Shown: positions 17,924 to 27,707, counted from the first letter of the stretch. The stretch is 64,000 nucleotides of DNA from Nitrosopumilus sp. (GCA_029862745.1 JAOTWS010000003.1:186001-250000), one strand, 5' to 3'. The notes: generated from the sequence alone by a model not told the origin. A program made the numbers and translations.

Positions 17924-18446
17924 AATTAAAAAAACTTGTTCTACAGATTAAAAGCTTTACAGAATCGACTTGTGTCTGATTCAAGAATGTCATATATGAG
18001 ATCTACATCCAAAATATGCTTAAAAAAATCAATAGGACATTCTTTTTAGAGAGACTGCCTTGAATAACACACACATTCCTCACAGAAGACAAGAAAAGAT
18101 CAGGTAAATACCAGTAATTAACGAAATTCATTCCATGTTAAAGACAAGAAACAGATCATACCTACTTGCAATAGAGCGCACAAGATTCAGACAATATTAT
18201 CAGGAAAATCAACTAAGAGAATAAAGAAATAATGTTAACTATTCCATAGTTATTCAATGCATATGTGCTCAGGACTTCAAAGTAAAGATAACTAGATAAG
18301 TTTCCCAGAGTTGAATATGGTATAATTTTCAAATTAGATAATATTTGCAATTAGACTATAATGCTCTGAAGTCTAGTTATCAAATTAATTTAGAATTTAA
18401 GAATTCAAAGTAAATTTAACATAAATTTGCACTCAACAATAAACAA
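17924..18446. other. Intergenic region, little recognised
   Basis: Promoter side of the dehydratase operon and downstream side of the second exchanger. The only item of note is an open frame at 18135-18224 (+) for a 29-aa basic peptide starting MLKTRNRSYLL; it has no clear TATA box and may be chance. Confidence 0.3.
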
Positions 18447-19394
18447 TTACTGTCTATAAAACAAAAATATTACATAACCTACATATCCTGCAATCAGAAA
18501 AATACCTTCTTTTCTAGATATGATAAAACCACTACGCATTATTGGGATTAATACAAGACTAAATGCCAACATTATCCCTACATCAATTAGTACTTGTTCA
18601 CTAACAGTTATACCTGAAATTAGTGATGAAATTCCTAGTATTGCCATGATGTTGAAGATGTTACTTCCTATAATGTTTCCAACAGCAAGATCTGCATGCC
18701 CCTTTCGTGCAGCAACTATTGACGTTATCAATTCTGGCAATGATGTTCCTATTGCAACTACTGTTAATCCCATGAATAATTTTGATATTCCAAAACTTGT
18801 TCCTATAATTACTGCATTGTCAACAGTAAGAAAGGATCCTCCAATTAAGAGCAATAAACCGGCCATCATAAATATAATGGATTTTGAAAAGACATTTTTT
18901 TGTAATACTTGTGCAACAGGGATTTTTTCAATATCAGCATCTTTCTTTGAGCTACGATAACTGTACCATGTAAAAATAATAATACCTACAACAAGCAACA
19001 CACCATCTATAAAATCAATTTTACCATCTAGAATTATTGCAAATAACAGAAATGAAATTCCAATCATCAAGGGGATTTCCTTCCTAATTGTAGATTTTGA
19101 AACTATTATTGGGCTAATGACTGCTGAAACACCTAGAATTACTCCAATGTTTACAATATTACTTCCAACTACATTCCCTAAAGCAACATCAGATAGGCCT
19201 TGTATTGCAGAGGATATACTCACTGCAAGTTCGGGAGCAGAGGTTCCAAAAGCTACTACAGTTAATCCAATTACCAATTGACTTACTCCTAGTTTGTTTG
19301 AGATGGCAATGGAGCCCTTGACTAACCAATCTGCTCCAAAGTATAACATAGCCAGACCGCCTCCTACAAATAAAAAATTGAAAATTAATTCCAT
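18447..19394 (-). CDS. CaCA-family cation exchanger, second copy
   Basis: A 315-aa paralogue of the exchanger at 8334-9269, with the same ten-helix duplicated layout. Motifs are AFGTSAPELAVS and AIGTSLPELITS, each followed by GNVVGSNI or GNIIGSNI. The central loop (about 135-155) is charged and differs from the first copy. It presumably exports Ca2+ or a related cation against Na+ or H+. The gene across its 500-nt promoter region is a paralogue of the small protein beside the first exchanger. Confidence 0.93.
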   Translation of the reverse strand: MELIFNFLFVGGGLAMLYFGADWLVKGSIAISNKLGVSQLVIGLTVVAFGTSAPELAVSISSAIQGLSDVALGNVVGSNIVNIGVILGVSAVISPIIVSKSTIRKEIPLMIGISFLLFAIILDGKIDFIDGVLLVVGIIIFTWYSYRSSKKDADIEKIPVAQVLQKNVFSKSIIFMMAGLLLLIGGSFLTVDNAVIIGTSFGISKLFMGLTVVAIGTSLPELITSIVAARKGHADLAVGNIIGSNIFNIMAILGISSLISGITVSEQVLIDVGIMLAFSLVLIPIMRSGFIISRKEGIFLIAGYVGYVIFLFYRQ

Positions 19395-19896
19395 AACAAA
19401 TATCCGTATAGAATACTTTCTAACTACTTTTCATTATGAACTTAGTGTTTTATCCATCTTCAAAAAAAATAGTTTTAAAGTATTTGATTTAAGGCTGCTC
19501 TATATTTTGGAATTGGTGAATATCAAATGCTTCTTTAGAAATTTCTGATCTTTGTTTAAAACTACAGATAAAATGATACTTTTCTTTGGTATCAATTTTT
19601 GGACAATAGTTTATTTTTTGGTATTAAAATGGATAACGAAATATATAAAATCAGAAACATCGATATCCTGGAAAAAATACGGATTATAGATAACCACGCT
19701 TATTTTTATGCCTATTTTTGTTGGTTCCAAAGCATTAAATTTCAATTAAAATTGAAAAGAAGTTCAAAGTATAAAAACAAGATTTTAAATATTTCAAAAA
19801 GGGGTAAAAAAATCAAAAAAATTAATTTCTAGACATTGTATTTAATTTGATAATGAAATTATATTCTTTTTATCTATGTACTATGGATATAATATC
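19395..19896. other. Divergent promoter region, very AT-rich
   Basis: About 500 nt between the second exchanger and the divergent small gene. A lysine/isoleucine-rich open frame at 19599-19832 (+) looks like chance translation of AT-rich DNA. No strong repeat or RNA structure seen. Confidence 0.4.
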
Positions 19897-20274
19897 ATGT
19901 CTTCAATTGAAAATTTAGAGCAAGCTTGTCACAAAGTTTTAGGTCTTCCAAAGATTAGATTTGTTGGAGTATTAAATAAAATGGGAAGGAAAATTGCAGG
20001 GGACTTTAAAGAAGGAATCACATCATTGCTACCAGATAAAGAGAATCGTAGGATGTATGTTCAGTTAATGTTAGAATATATGATGAGAAAAGATTTTGAT
20101 AAACACTTAGGGTCTGTAGACTATATCGTTTCAAGAAGAAGTAATGTTACCATGATAAGTATTCCAACTAATGAATATCTTGTCTTAATATCTGCCGAAA
20201 GAGATGTAAACGTTCAAGATATTATCAGGCATGTAAATTCTGCTTTTACTACACTACCAGACATTAAACCCTAA
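19897..20274 (+). CDS. Small thaumarchaeal protein (DUF6659-like), paralogue of 9396-9770
   Basis: A 125-aa soluble protein that aligns with the protein at 9396-9770 from end to end: IRFVGVLNKMGRKIAGDF against IRFAGIANSKGELISGG, and VTMISIPTNEYLVLISAE near the C-terminus. I prefer ATG 19897 (MSSIENLEQ) over the in-frame ATG 19876, because the paralogue also starts directly with MSE-. Function unknown. The pattern of a hydrophobic strand after IRF..G. fits a small sensory or regulatory fold. It is divergent to a CaCA exchanger. Confidence 0.78.
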   Translation: MSSIENLEQACHKVLGLPKIRFVGVLNKMGRKIAGDFKEGITSLLPDKENRRMYVQLMLEYMMRKDFDKHLGSVDYIVSRRSNVTMISIPTNEYLVLISAERDVNVQDIIRHVNSAFTTLPDIKP

Positions 20275-20292
20275 ATTTATGATTATGATTAT

Positions 20293-20662
20293 TCACATCA
20301 AGGCTATTAACACAATCAGCAAAAATATTCCATATGCCAGAATCTCAACTGTAAAGTTACCTGAACTAAATAAATGAGCAACAGACCAAACAAATCCAGT
20401 GCCAATAAGCAGGAAAGAGTTGCCAGACAAAAAATATTGGATTCCAAAAAACACAGATTCCTCTAACAGTCATGAACTAAGTGCAAGGGAGAAAGATACT
20501 AGAAACTGAGGAATTTCATAATCAGACATTACATTTGTTGCAAGAAAAGATCCTGTATACATCAAAATCAGACTTAGCCCATTCAATAATCATAAACAGA
20601 CCTCCAACAATACAAAAAACAATTAGAATTTTGTAGTATTCATCATAATAAAAATTCCTCAA
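20293..20662 (-). pseudogene. Decayed small membrane protein
   Basis: On the minus strand two frames join into one plausible protein of four to five hydrophobic helices. The first part, from about 20662 (TTG), reads LRNFYYDEYYKILIV, then FCIVGGLFMIIEWA. A frameshift near 20578 leads into LSLILMYTGSFLATNV. An in-frame TGA at 20470-20472 sits where a tryptophan would fit (LALSS-stop-LLEE). The frame then continues through FFGIQYFLSGNSF and FVWSVAHLFSSG to the stop at 20293. One frameshift plus one nonsense codon make it a pseudogene. The family is unknown. Confidence 0.6.
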
Positions 20663-20724
20663 CAGGTCATAATTTTGAAGTTTAATTCATAACAGTAAAA
20701 AGAAAAGAAGAATATCAAATAATC

Positions 20725-21501
20725 ATGAGCCTAACTGTAATACCTCTTTTAGCTGACAGAATGGAATCAGAATTTGATGTTTTTGATGCATTGTTAAATA
20801 CACTAGATAAAAACAATACAAAATTGCAAGAAGGAGATGTCATAGTAATTTCAACAAAATACATTTCAAATTCACAGGGACGAATTGTAGAATTAGAAAA
20901 GATCAGAGTGTCTGAGCAAGGTATGAAGATTTCAAAAAAATATCAGTTAAAAATAGAAATTGCAGAGGTCATAGTTAGGGAATCAGATAAAATTTTTGGC
21001 GGAATAGGAGGATTTGTAATTACATCTTCAGATAACATAATAGCGCCAAATGCTGGAATTGACAAGTCAAATGCAAAAAAAGGCAGTGTGATACTATACC
21101 CAAATGACCCATATCTTATTGCAGAACAAATTCGTAGAAAGGTATTTCTAAAATTATTCATTCATGTTGGGGTTATTTTAGTAGACAGCAGACTAATGCC
21201 TGCAAGAATCGGTACATCAGGGGTTGCAGTTGCCTGTGCAGGAATTGAACCAGTTTTGGATATGAGAGCAAAAAAAGATCTTGAGGGCAACCCGCTAAAG
21301 GTTACATTCCAGGCAGTAGTAGACAATCTTGCAACAATTGGAAATCACAAGATGGGTGAGGGAGGAGAATCAAAACCATTTGCCATAGTAAGAAATTCAG
21401 AGGCAAAACTTACAGACAAAAAGATATTACCATCAGAGACTGCAATATCACCAGATCAATGTGTATATGTAAGAGGTTTGTCAAACCCTCCAAGCAGTTA
21501 A
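20725..21501 (+). CDS. cofE: F420-0:gamma-glutamyl ligase, CofE
   Basis: GTP-dependent ligase that adds glutamate residues to F420-0 in coenzyme F420 synthesis. The 258-aa protein has the family features LQEGDVIVISTKYISNSQGR, FVITSSDNIIAPNAGIDKSN, LILYPNDP-type VILYPNDPY, and ILVDSRLMPARIGTSGVAVACAG with the acidic/arginine metal- and phosphate-binding residues. It complements cofG and cofH at 4.5-7 kb. cofC and cofD are not in the window. It stands in its own unit after the decayed membrane gene. Confidence 0.93.
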   Translation: MSLTVIPLLADRMESEFDVFDALLNTLDKNNTKLQEGDVIVISTKYISNSQGRIVELEKIRVSEQGMKISKKYQLKIEIAEVIVRESDKIFGGIGGFVITSSDNIIAPNAGIDKSNAKKGSVILYPNDPYLIAEQIRRKVFLKLFIHVGVILVDSRLMPARIGTSGVAVACAGIEPVLDMRAKKDLEGNPLKVTFQAVVDNLATIGNHKMGEGGESKPFAIVRNSEAKLTDKKILPSETAISPDQCVYVRGLSNPPSS

Positions 21502-21549
21502 CTGCCTATTTACTTCTGCTTTAAATATTGGTATTTTCTGGAATTAGCA

Positions 21550-22104
21550 ATGGAATATATTACAACATATCCCAAGACAATTTCATTTTTTGATGGATTA
21601 AAACATAAGATTGATGCAGATAGTAAAGAAGGCGTAGAACAACTACACATTGTTGTGAAAAAAAGTTTTGAAGAATTAATGAAAATTTTCAAAGAAGAAG
21701 GATTTACCAAAGTTAAGTTTGAACATAAACAACCAGGACAAATAGGAAATGGTCTCAATCTAAAATTAAAAAAACCATGGGAGATGCATATAAGATTGGT
21801 TGATTTGAAGAAAGGATTGATTGGAATTCATGCGGAAGTAGAAGTTTCAAGAGATTACCTGCAACACTTGTTCTCTCAAAGAACTCCAGTTGTTTATGAA
21901 GTAGAAGAAATTCTGAAAAAATATCAAGTAGAATATAGTATTTGGCATAACAAAATTAAGAAAAACATCCATGCAATAGTTGACAACTACAAAGTTAAAC
22001 TAGCGACACCAAGCATTCCAGTATTTGCATGGAAACCAATGTTATTTGTAATTGGAACAATTACTGCTTTCTACGGTTGGAAGTATTTTAACACAATCTG
22101 GTAA
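21550..22104 (+). CDS. Unknown protein with C-terminal membrane anchor
   Basis: A 184-aa protein I do not recognise. It has a mixed alpha/beta soluble part (residues 1-155) with GNGLNLKLKKPWEMHIRLVD and GLIGIHAEVEVSRDYLQH, followed by one hydrophobic helix (about 160-178, PMLFVIGTITAFYGW) and a very short tail. This is a tail-anchored layout with the bulk in the cytoplasm. The ATG at 21550 follows a TTTAAATATT box about 26 nt upstream. It converges with the next gene, leaving only 3 nt. Confidence 0.75.
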   Translation: MEYITTYPKTISFFDGLKHKIDADSKEGVEQLHIVVKKSFEELMKIFKEEGFTKVKFEHKQPGQIGNGLNLKLKKPWEMHIRLVDLKKGLIGIHAEVEVSRDYLQHLFSQRTPVVYEVEEILKKYQVEYSIWHNKIKKNIHAIVDNYKVKLATPSIPVFAWKPMLFVIGTITAFYGWKYFNTIW

Positions 22105-22107
22105 AAT

Positions 22108-22437
22108 CTATACACCAAGAGTTTCAGCCTTACTTAGCTCTAGATAGACTTTATCTCCAACTGAGAGACCCATATCTTTGTATTCGTGCATTTCAAGTTT
22201 TAATTGAGTAACACCTGACTGCATTCCAAATCCACCACCCATTCCTGACATCATCTTATTTAGATCTTTCATCATGTCATTCATGTTTGTAAATCCCATT
22301 ACTTTTGGGGCACCGAAAGGTGATGGTGGGTTTTGAGTCCCTTCTTTAAGATCTTTAATTGAGGACAAAGAGATCACTACATATGGTGCTCCATCAGGTG
22401 CAGAGTCAATACTTTTTACAACATATTCTTTTTTCAT
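22108..22437 (-). CDS. Unknown protein with methionine/glycine-rich insert
   Basis: A 109-aa soluble protein with no family I can name. The ends form beta-rich segments (EYVVKSIDSAPDGAPYVVIS and TQLKLEMHEYKDMGLSVGDK, the latter resembling an OB- or SH3-like barrel strand with VGDKVYLEL). They flank a flexible insert rich in Met, Gly and Asn (MNDMMKDLNKMMSGMGGG). The Met-rich stretch could bind copper, which would suit a copper-rich ammonia oxidiser, but that is speculation. Start ATG 22437. Confidence 0.72.
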   Translation of the reverse strand: MKKEYVVKSIDSAPDGAPYVVISLSSIKDLKEGTQNPPSPFGAPKVMGFTNMNDMMKDLNKMMSGMGGGFGMQSGVTQLKLEMHEYKDMGLSVGDKVYLELSKAETLGV

Positions 22438-22542
22438 ATCCGAATTATCACATCATTACATATAATTTTAATTTTAAGGTGAATTTAGACTATTTTTCAT
22501 TACTACTGAAGATTTAATTACAATTTTGATGATTTTTATCTA

Positions 22543-23076
22543 TTGACTGAAGATTTGAAAACTACATTAAGATATTATGGAATTTCGCCATGGGAGATTG
22601 AAGTTCTTTATGGATTTCTAAATTCACATTTTACTATAATTCAAGAAGAAATTGATTCTGATGATGATAATTTTGTGAGTTCATTAGATATGGAAATTCC
22701 GCTTCCATTTAATGAAGAATTTTTTCAATGGTTTGATTTTAAGCGATGGGAAAAAGTCAAGGCAGTTTTCAAAGAGATGAAACGTAGACGAGGTAGTGGT
22801 AATGCTTTGAAAATCAGAATTAATTTTTCTGGGAGTCCTAGAATCGTATTTACAATAGATATTGAAGATAGACAATGGTTTGATAATGCCATGGAAAAAA
22901 TTGATTTTGTTTTAGAATTATTACCATATCATCTAGATCCGAAAAAATTACCATCAGAGATTACAGAAATAATCTACAAGTTTGATTCGGAATCAATTAG
23001 ATGGCGTCTGAATACAGCAACATCCAAAAATAAGAAATTTGAATTCAGAGGAAATTCATGGAATGAGATCACTTGA
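22543..23076 (+). CDS. Unknown acidic/aromatic protein
   Basis: A 177-aa soluble protein, unrecognised. It starts at TTG 22543 (MTEDLKTTLRYYGISPWE). An acidic segment (EEIDSDDDNF) and IRINFSGSPRIVFTIDIED suggest an alpha/beta fold; no catalytic motif or membrane helix is visible. It converges on the next gene and the two reading frames overlap by 8 bases at their ends. Confidence 0.68.
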   Translation: MTEDLKTTLRYYGISPWEIEVLYGFLNSHFTIIQEEIDSDDDNFVSSLDMEIPLPFNEEFFQWFDFKRWEKVKAVFKEMKRRRGSGNALKIRINFSGSPRIVFTIDIEDRQWFDNAMEKIDFVLELLPYHLDPKKLPSEITEIIYKFDSESIRWRLNTATSKNKKFEFRGNSWNEIT

Positions 23077-23512
23077 GATCTTTTTGTAATGGTTCTAATA
23101 ATCCATGAAGTTCTTTGTATTTTGATTCTAAAAACTCTAGTGCATCATCCAATTTTTTTGATTTTCCGTACTTGTAGCGAATTAATTCACGATGATGCCA
23201 GAAAGTTTTTTTCCCATCTCCAACTGAAAGAGTGGTAAAATAATCTATGCCTTTCAAGTTATCAGGGAGTTTTACATCATGAGGAAAAAGCATTTCAACA
23301 ATAAACCATTCATCTCCATCGGGGTAATCAGACCCAGTATCTATATCAAAAAATACATGAAGAAGATCAGATTGCATCAAGCCATCATCATTTATTGTAG
23401 GGTGTTTTACTGCAGATTTTTTAAAATCAAGATTAACAAGTTGAGGTTCAAAAAATCCTTTGATAATGGATTTTCTAAATATTTTATTAGATTCATTGAT
23501 ATTCAAATGCAA
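23069..23512 (-). CDS. Unknown soluble protein
   Basis: A 147-aa protein, unrecognised. Distinct segments are LLHVFFDIDTGSDYPDGDEWFIVEML and WHHRELIRYKYGKSKKLDDA, then a charged C-terminal helix. The aspartate-rich loop could bind metal, but no family motif stands out. ATG at 23512; its 3' end overlaps the converging gene by 8 bases. It lies 50 nt from the oxidoreductase beta gene and on the same strand, downstream of it. Confidence 0.7.
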   Translation of the reverse strand: MHLNINESNKIFRKSIIKGFFEPQLVNLDFKKSAVKHPTINDDGLMQSDLLHVFFDIDTGSDYPDGDEWFIVEMLFPHDVKLPDNLKGIDYFTTLSVGDGKKTFWHHRELIRYKYGKSKKLDDALEFLESKYKELHGLLEPLQKDLK

Positions 23513-23563
23513 AATATTGTTCTATGAAACTTGCCTATAACTTATTAGGTTAAAGACAACAGT

Positions 23564-24526
23564 TTAAACTTCTAGCGAATCCAATATTTTTGAAATATCA
23601 GTATTAGGATGACCGTTTTTAGAAATATTTTGTTTTGCAGGAGGGTTTTCAAGATAATTAGGAATTTTATCTTGTAACCTCACAGTATATGGCGAGACTA
23701 GTTCATTTTTGTAAAATATGCCTATAGGTATTTTATTTCCCCATTCAAGGGATTTAATCAGTGCTTGGGACAGTTTCTCGTTTACTTCAACTTCAGAATT
23801 ATAATGAACTGTTGGCTCATATCCTTGCTCTTCTAGTTTATAAATTCTAGAATGCCTTTGTTGCGCCTCTTCAACTAAATCGGCTCCAGCATACCAGTCT
23901 CTAGTGTTAAGATCATTGTATGTTGGACATGGTTGTAAAACATCCAGAAATGAAAGACCTTTGTGATTTACTGCTTTAATTATTAGATCTTTCAGATGCC
24001 TAACATCATAAGAATATCCACGAGCTACAAATGTAAAACCACTTGCAACTGCCAAACCAATTGGATTAACATTAGAATTTGTATTTGGAGAAGGTAGAGA
24101 TTTTGTTTTTTCTCCAAGTTTTAGAGTAGGAGATGCTTGTCCTTTTGTTAAACCATAAACACCATTGTCAAAAATTATGTAAGTCATATCCACATTTCGT
24201 CTTCCAGCTGCAACAAAGTGACCAGCACCAATTCCCAAACCATCACCATCACCACCCACTGCAACTACTGTCATCTCAGGATTGGTAATCTTTGCACCTT
24301 GTGCAAAGGTCAAAACTCGTCCATGTAATGTATGAATACCATAAGTGTTGATAAAATGTGAAGTCTTACCAGAACAGCCAACACCAGAAAACATAACAGC
24401 CTTGTCACGTTCAATTCCCATCTCAGCTAATGCCATTTGGATAGCGTTAACTATGCCAAAATCTCCACATCCAGGGCACCAATCATTATGTACATCTGTT
24501 TTATAATCAGCAAGTTTAAGCGCCAT
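23564..24526 (-). CDS. 2-oxoacid:ferredoxin oxidoreductase, beta subunit
   Basis: Thiamine-diphosphate-binding subunit of a pyruvate or 2-oxoglutarate:ferredoxin oxidoreductase. The 320-aa protein has cysteines for the Fe-S cluster in [11 protein letters not shown], in GVGCSGK and in QPCPTYND. The TPP motif is [15 protein letters not shown] followed by [13 protein letters not shown]. It forms a two-subunit enzyme with the 636-aa subunit, whose gene end overlaps this start by 11 nt. It interconverts 2-oxoacids and acyl-CoA with ferredoxin. Pyruvate or 2-oxoglutarate preference cannot be told here. Confidence 0.93.
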   Translation of the reverse strand: MALKLADYKTDVHNDWCPGCGDFGIVNAIQMALAEMGIERDKAVMFSGVGCSGKTSHFINTYGIHTLHGRVLTFAQGAKITNPEMTVVAVGGDGDGLGIGAGHFVAAGRRNVDMTYIIFDNGVYGLTKGQASPTLKLGEKTKSLPSPNTNSNVNPIGLAVASGFTFVARGYSYDVRHLKDLIIKAVNHKGLSFLDVLQPCPTYNDLNTRDWYAGADLVEEAQQRHSRIYKLEEQGYEPTVHYNSEVEVNEKLSQALIKSLEWGNKIPIGIFYKNELVSPYTVRLQDKIPNYLENPPAKQNISKNGHPNTDISKILDSLEV

Positions 24527-26426
24527 GCATTAGAACCTCCCGTTTGTTGGCTTTATTCTCAATAATTTTCTTAAGTGAATCATAAACTTCAGTACTAGTC
24601 ATTGCTCTTCCAGAGTATTTTAAGATAAAGTAATCAATATCACGTTGAACATTTTGTTTGAATATTTTTCCAAGCTGGCCTGAATGGTTAGCTTCAATAT
24701 CGATTATTGTTTTAGTATCTTTTAATAATGTACTAACGTAATATGCTGGAAATGGATGTATTAGTTTTAGCTGGATATACCCAATTGAAATTCCTTCTTT
24801 TTTGAGCATATCAATTGCATCCAATATAGGACCCTTGGCAGAACCCCAGGAAATGACAGTATAATCTTCAACACCAAATGATATGACTTGCTCTGATTGT
24901 GGAATCTGTTTTAGGATCAAATCCAATCTAGACATTCTTTTGTCCATCATTTTTACACGTAAAACAGGGTCTTCTGAGATATGACCATACTCATCGGATT
25001 CATCACCAGTATTCCAAAACACCCCATTATCAATCCCCAATCTAGAACGAGGAGACACCCCATCATCAGTAAATTCAAATCGTCTATAGTCATTATCTAC
25101 TTTTTCTAAGAGTTTACCACGGTTAATTGAAATTTTTTGAGGATCAAATCGATCACATGTAAGTACAGAACTTGCATGGAACTTATCCATCATGTGAATT
25201 ACAGGAACTTGGAAAATATCTGCATAGTTAAAACAATTTCCAGTATCATAAAAGCTCTCCTCAACATCACCTGAAGCATAAACAATTTTTGGGAAATCAC
25301 CGTGTCCTGCAAATACTGCAAAAAGTAGGTCATCTTGACCATGTCTAGTTGGAAGTCCAGTTGAAGGTCCGCTTCTTTGATAATTTGTTATAACAACAGG
25401 AACCTCATTAATCCCAGCCCATCCTAGCATTTCAGTCATTAATGCAAATCCAGGACCAGAAGTACATGTTGCAGAACGTGTTCCAGTTAATGCGCCACCG
25501 ATAGTCATTCCTATTGCACAGATTTCATCCTCTGTTTGAATTACAACAGTAGACCCAGGTCTATCATCGATGATTTCCAAAATTTCATTGGATTCAAGAT
25601 AAACAGATTCATCTGAAGCTGGTGTAATTGGATAGTATGACTGCATTCTGCAACCACATACCATTTTCCCTAAAGCGGTTCCTTGAAAGCCTTGGACCAG
25701 TATAGTTCCAGATTCTTTTTGTGTTCCAGTTAACGTATAATTAAAATTTTGAAAATTGTTTTTTGCGTAAGTATAGGAATAATTTGCAGCTTGTTTATTT
25801 ATTTCAGCAATTTTAGGTTTTTTTGAAAATATATCATCAAGTGAATTGAGTAATGGATCAGCAGGCATTTTGATTAATCCCAAAGATAAAGAAACTCCAA
25901 GCACATTATACATTCTTACAAGACCCCGCAACTTTGGGTTACCTACTTCTTCAGATAGTTTTTCAAGAATATTCTTAAAAGACACGGGATAAAGTGTAAT
26001 GCCTTTTTCTTTAGCAATTTCAAGTACTCCGGCTATAGTAAAGGGTTTATTTTTTGATTCAAGATATTGGTGTAGTCTATCTTTAAATGGTGCATCAAGA
26101 GTGTGAACTTTTTCAGTATCAATACCCTCCAACTCGGAATCATAGATAATTCCACCATTAGATGCAACCTCATTGAAGTGACGAAAGATTGTTTCAGCAT
26201 CAAAGGATACCATCAGGGTCACATCATTAATGTTTGAATGAATTTTTTTGTCAGCTATTCTGACTGTAAAGTAACTATGTTCTCCTTTGATGTTTGAATA
26301 AAATTCTCTTTTACCAAATACTTGATAACCCATCGCAGCACAAACTTTTGAGAACACATTTGCGCCAGATTCAACACCGCTTCCTTGTGGACCTCCAATT
26401 AACCAAGAAAAATCAATAGAACTCAT
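24516..26426 (-). CDS. 2-oxoacid:ferredoxin oxidoreductase, fused gamma-alpha subunit
   Basis: A 636-aa subunit with an N-terminal gamma domain (about 1-190, [18 protein letters not shown]) fused to the alpha domain. The alpha domain shows [16 protein letters not shown], the conserved YPITP substrate motif of this family, then [16 protein letters not shown] and [17 protein letters not shown]. Gamma-alpha fusion is the typical archaeal/aerobe two-subunit form. It is translationally coupled to the beta gene by an 11-nt overlap. In ammonia-oxidising archaea such enzymes supply acyl-CoA or 2-oxoacids for carbon metabolism. Confidence 0.94.
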   Translation of the reverse strand: MSSIDFSWLIGGPQGSGVESGANVFSKVCAAMGYQVFGKREFYSNIKGEHSYFTVRIADKKIHSNINDVTLMVSFDAETIFRHFNEVASNGGIIYDSELEGIDTEKVHTLDAPFKDRLHQYLESKNKPFTIAGVLEIAKEKGITLYPVSFKNILEKLSEEVGNPKLRGLVRMYNVLGVSLSLGLIKMPADPLLNSLDDIFSKKPKIAEINKQAANYSYTYAKNNFQNFNYTLTGTQKESGTILVQGFQGTALGKMVCGCRMQSYYPITPASDESVYLESNEILEIIDDRPGSTVVIQTEDEICAIGMTIGGALTGTRSATCTSGPGFALMTEMLGWAGINEVPVVITNYQRSGPSTGLPTRHGQDDLLFAVFAGHGDFPKIVYASGDVEESFYDTGNCFNYADIFQVPVIHMMDKFHASSVLTCDRFDPQKISINRGKLLEKVDNDYRRFEFTDDGVSPRSRLGIDNGVFWNTGDESDEYGHISEDPVLRVKMMDKRMSRLDLILKQIPQSEQVISFGVEDYTVISWGSAKGPILDAIDMLKKEGISIGYIQLKLIHPFPAYYVSTLLKDTKTIIDIEANHSGQLGKIFKQNVQRDIDYFILKYSGRAMTSTEVYDSLKKIIENKANKREVLMHGA

Positions 26427-26473
26427 AGAAAGTATACCATTTCCTGAAAATTAATAGTATCCGGTTAACTTTC

Positions 26474-26617
26474 CTAGCCACCTGTCGCAGCATCAAATAA
26501 TGCACATTCACATTTATCACGCTCACCACAATAAGGACATACACACATACATTTTTCAATAGAGTTCCCACATTCAACACATATAGCAAATTCCTCTTCT
26601 TCAACTTTAGAAGACAT
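26474..26617 (-). CDS. 47-aa cysteine-rich (zinc-ribbon-like) protein
   Basis: A small gene found by direct reading. The 47-aa protein has eight cysteines: CVEC (13,16), C23, C25, C27, C30 (CMCVCPYC) and C36, C38 (CEC), after an acidic start MSSKVEEEEF. This spacing fits one or two zinc sites. A TATA-like ATTTATAC lies about 25 nt upstream of ATG 26617, as for leaderless mRNAs. It ends about 50 nt before the oxidoreductase operon on the same strand and could be its leading gene. Function unknown. Confidence 0.7.
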   Translation of the reverse strand: MSSKVEEEEFAICVECGNSIEKCMCVCPYCGERDKCECALFDAATGG

Positions 26618-26637
26618 GTATAATTTACAAAGAAATC

Positions 26638-26646
26638 GTATAAATG
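26638..26646. promoter_or_regulatory. Shared TATA-like element between divergent genes
   Basis: GTATAAATG reads as a TATA box in both directions. It lies about 25 nt from the ATG of the 47-aa Cys-rich gene (minus) and about 27 nt from the GTG of the dehydrogenase gene (plus). No other TATA-like sequence lies in this 52-nt gap. Confidence 0.45.
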
Positions 26647-26669
26647 GTTTGAGATAAATCTCAAGACTA

Positions 26670-27638
26670 GTGAAAAAGAGAGTCTTTCTTACAAGAACTT
26701 TACACGATTTTGCATTAAATGAGTTAAAAAAAAGATATCAGATAGAAATCCATTCTGGAAAAATTCCTATTCCTCAATCAAAACTTCAATCAAAGATCAA
26801 AGAGATTGATGGATTAATTTGCTTCCCATACGATAAAATTGACAAAAAAACAATAGAATTAGCAAAAAATCTTAAAGTTATCAGTACCTATAGTGTAGGT
26901 TTTGATCACATAGATGTCGAATATGCAAAAAAGAGCAAAATTCGTGTAGGATATACTCCAGACGTACTTACTGATGCGACAGCTGATTTAACATTCTCAT
27001 TGTTGCTTGATCTTTTAAGAAGAGTTTCAGAAGGAGATCGAATTATTCGAAAAGGAAAATGGAATGTGATTTATGGTGCATCTGATTATGTAGGGGTTGA
27101 TCTTCAAGGGAAAACACTTGGGATTTTAGGTCTTGGTAGAATTGGTGGAACACTAGCAAAAAGAGCAAAAGCATTCAATATGAAATTAATTTACCATAAC
27201 AGAAAGCATGTTTCAAAAAGTAAAGAGAGGTCATTGAATGCAAAATATGTTTCATTTGAAAGATTGATAACTCAAAGCGATGTCATTTCAATTCATGTAC
27301 CCTATACAAAGGAAACAGAGCATCTTTTAGATATAGAAATTTTTAAAAAGATGAAGAAAACATCATTTTTGATCAACACAGCAAGAGGCAAAGTAATCAA
27401 CGAAGAAGATCTTGTTACAGCAATAAAGAAAAAAATGATAGCAGGTGCAGGATTGGACGTTTATGAAAAGGAACCAATCAGAAGAAATCACCCATTAGTA
27501 AAATTACAAAATGTCGTTCTTGCACCCCATATAGGGAGTTCTACAAAAGAAACTAGAACTAAAATGGCAGAGATCACGATAAAAAATTTGAATCTTGGAA
27601 TAGAGGGGAAAAAACCAATTTATTCAGTAGGGTATTGA
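26670..27638 (+). CDS. D-isomer-specific 2-hydroxyacid dehydrogenase
   Basis: A 322-aa NAD(P)H-dependent oxidoreductase of the D-2-hydroxyacid dehydrogenase family, closest in layout to glyoxylate/hydroxypyruvate reductases. The Rossmann motif is ILGLGRIGGTLAKR. The catalytic residues Arg (NTARGKVI), Glu (YEKEPI) and His (APHIGSST) are all present. There is no C-terminal ACT domain, which argues against a regulatory phosphoglycerate dehydrogenase. Start is GTG 26670 with a TATA box about 27 nt upstream. Divergent to the Cys-rich gene and the oxidoreductase operon. Confidence 0.92.
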   Translation: MKKRVFLTRTLHDFALNELKKRYQIEIHSGKIPIPQSKLQSKIKEIDGLICFPYDKIDKKTIELAKNLKVISTYSVGFDHIDVEYAKKSKIRVGYTPDVLTDATADLTFSLLLDLLRRVSEGDRIIRKGKWNVIYGASDYVGVDLQGKTLGILGLGRIGGTLAKRAKAFNMKLIYHNRKHVSKSKERSLNAKYVSFERLITQSDVISIHVPYTKETEHLLDIEIFKKMKKTSFLINTARGKVINEEDLVTAIKKKMIAGAGLDVYEKEPIRRNHPLVKLQNVVLAPHIGSSTKETRTKMAEITIKNLNLGIEGKKPIYSVGY

Positions 27639-27707
27639 CTTTCAGGCATAGGTTTAGGATCTGCAATATGTGCAGTTTTTATATCTAAATTTCCAAGCAT
27701 AATTAGA

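Noticed and set aside
19599-19832. 77-aa plus-strand frame
   Set aside because: Mostly K, I, N, F and Y from AT-rich DNA with no promoter or motif; likely chance.
26413-26664. 83-aa minus-strand frame
   Set aside because: It is a shadow in another frame of the 47-aa Cys-rich gene and the promoter; it has no family features.
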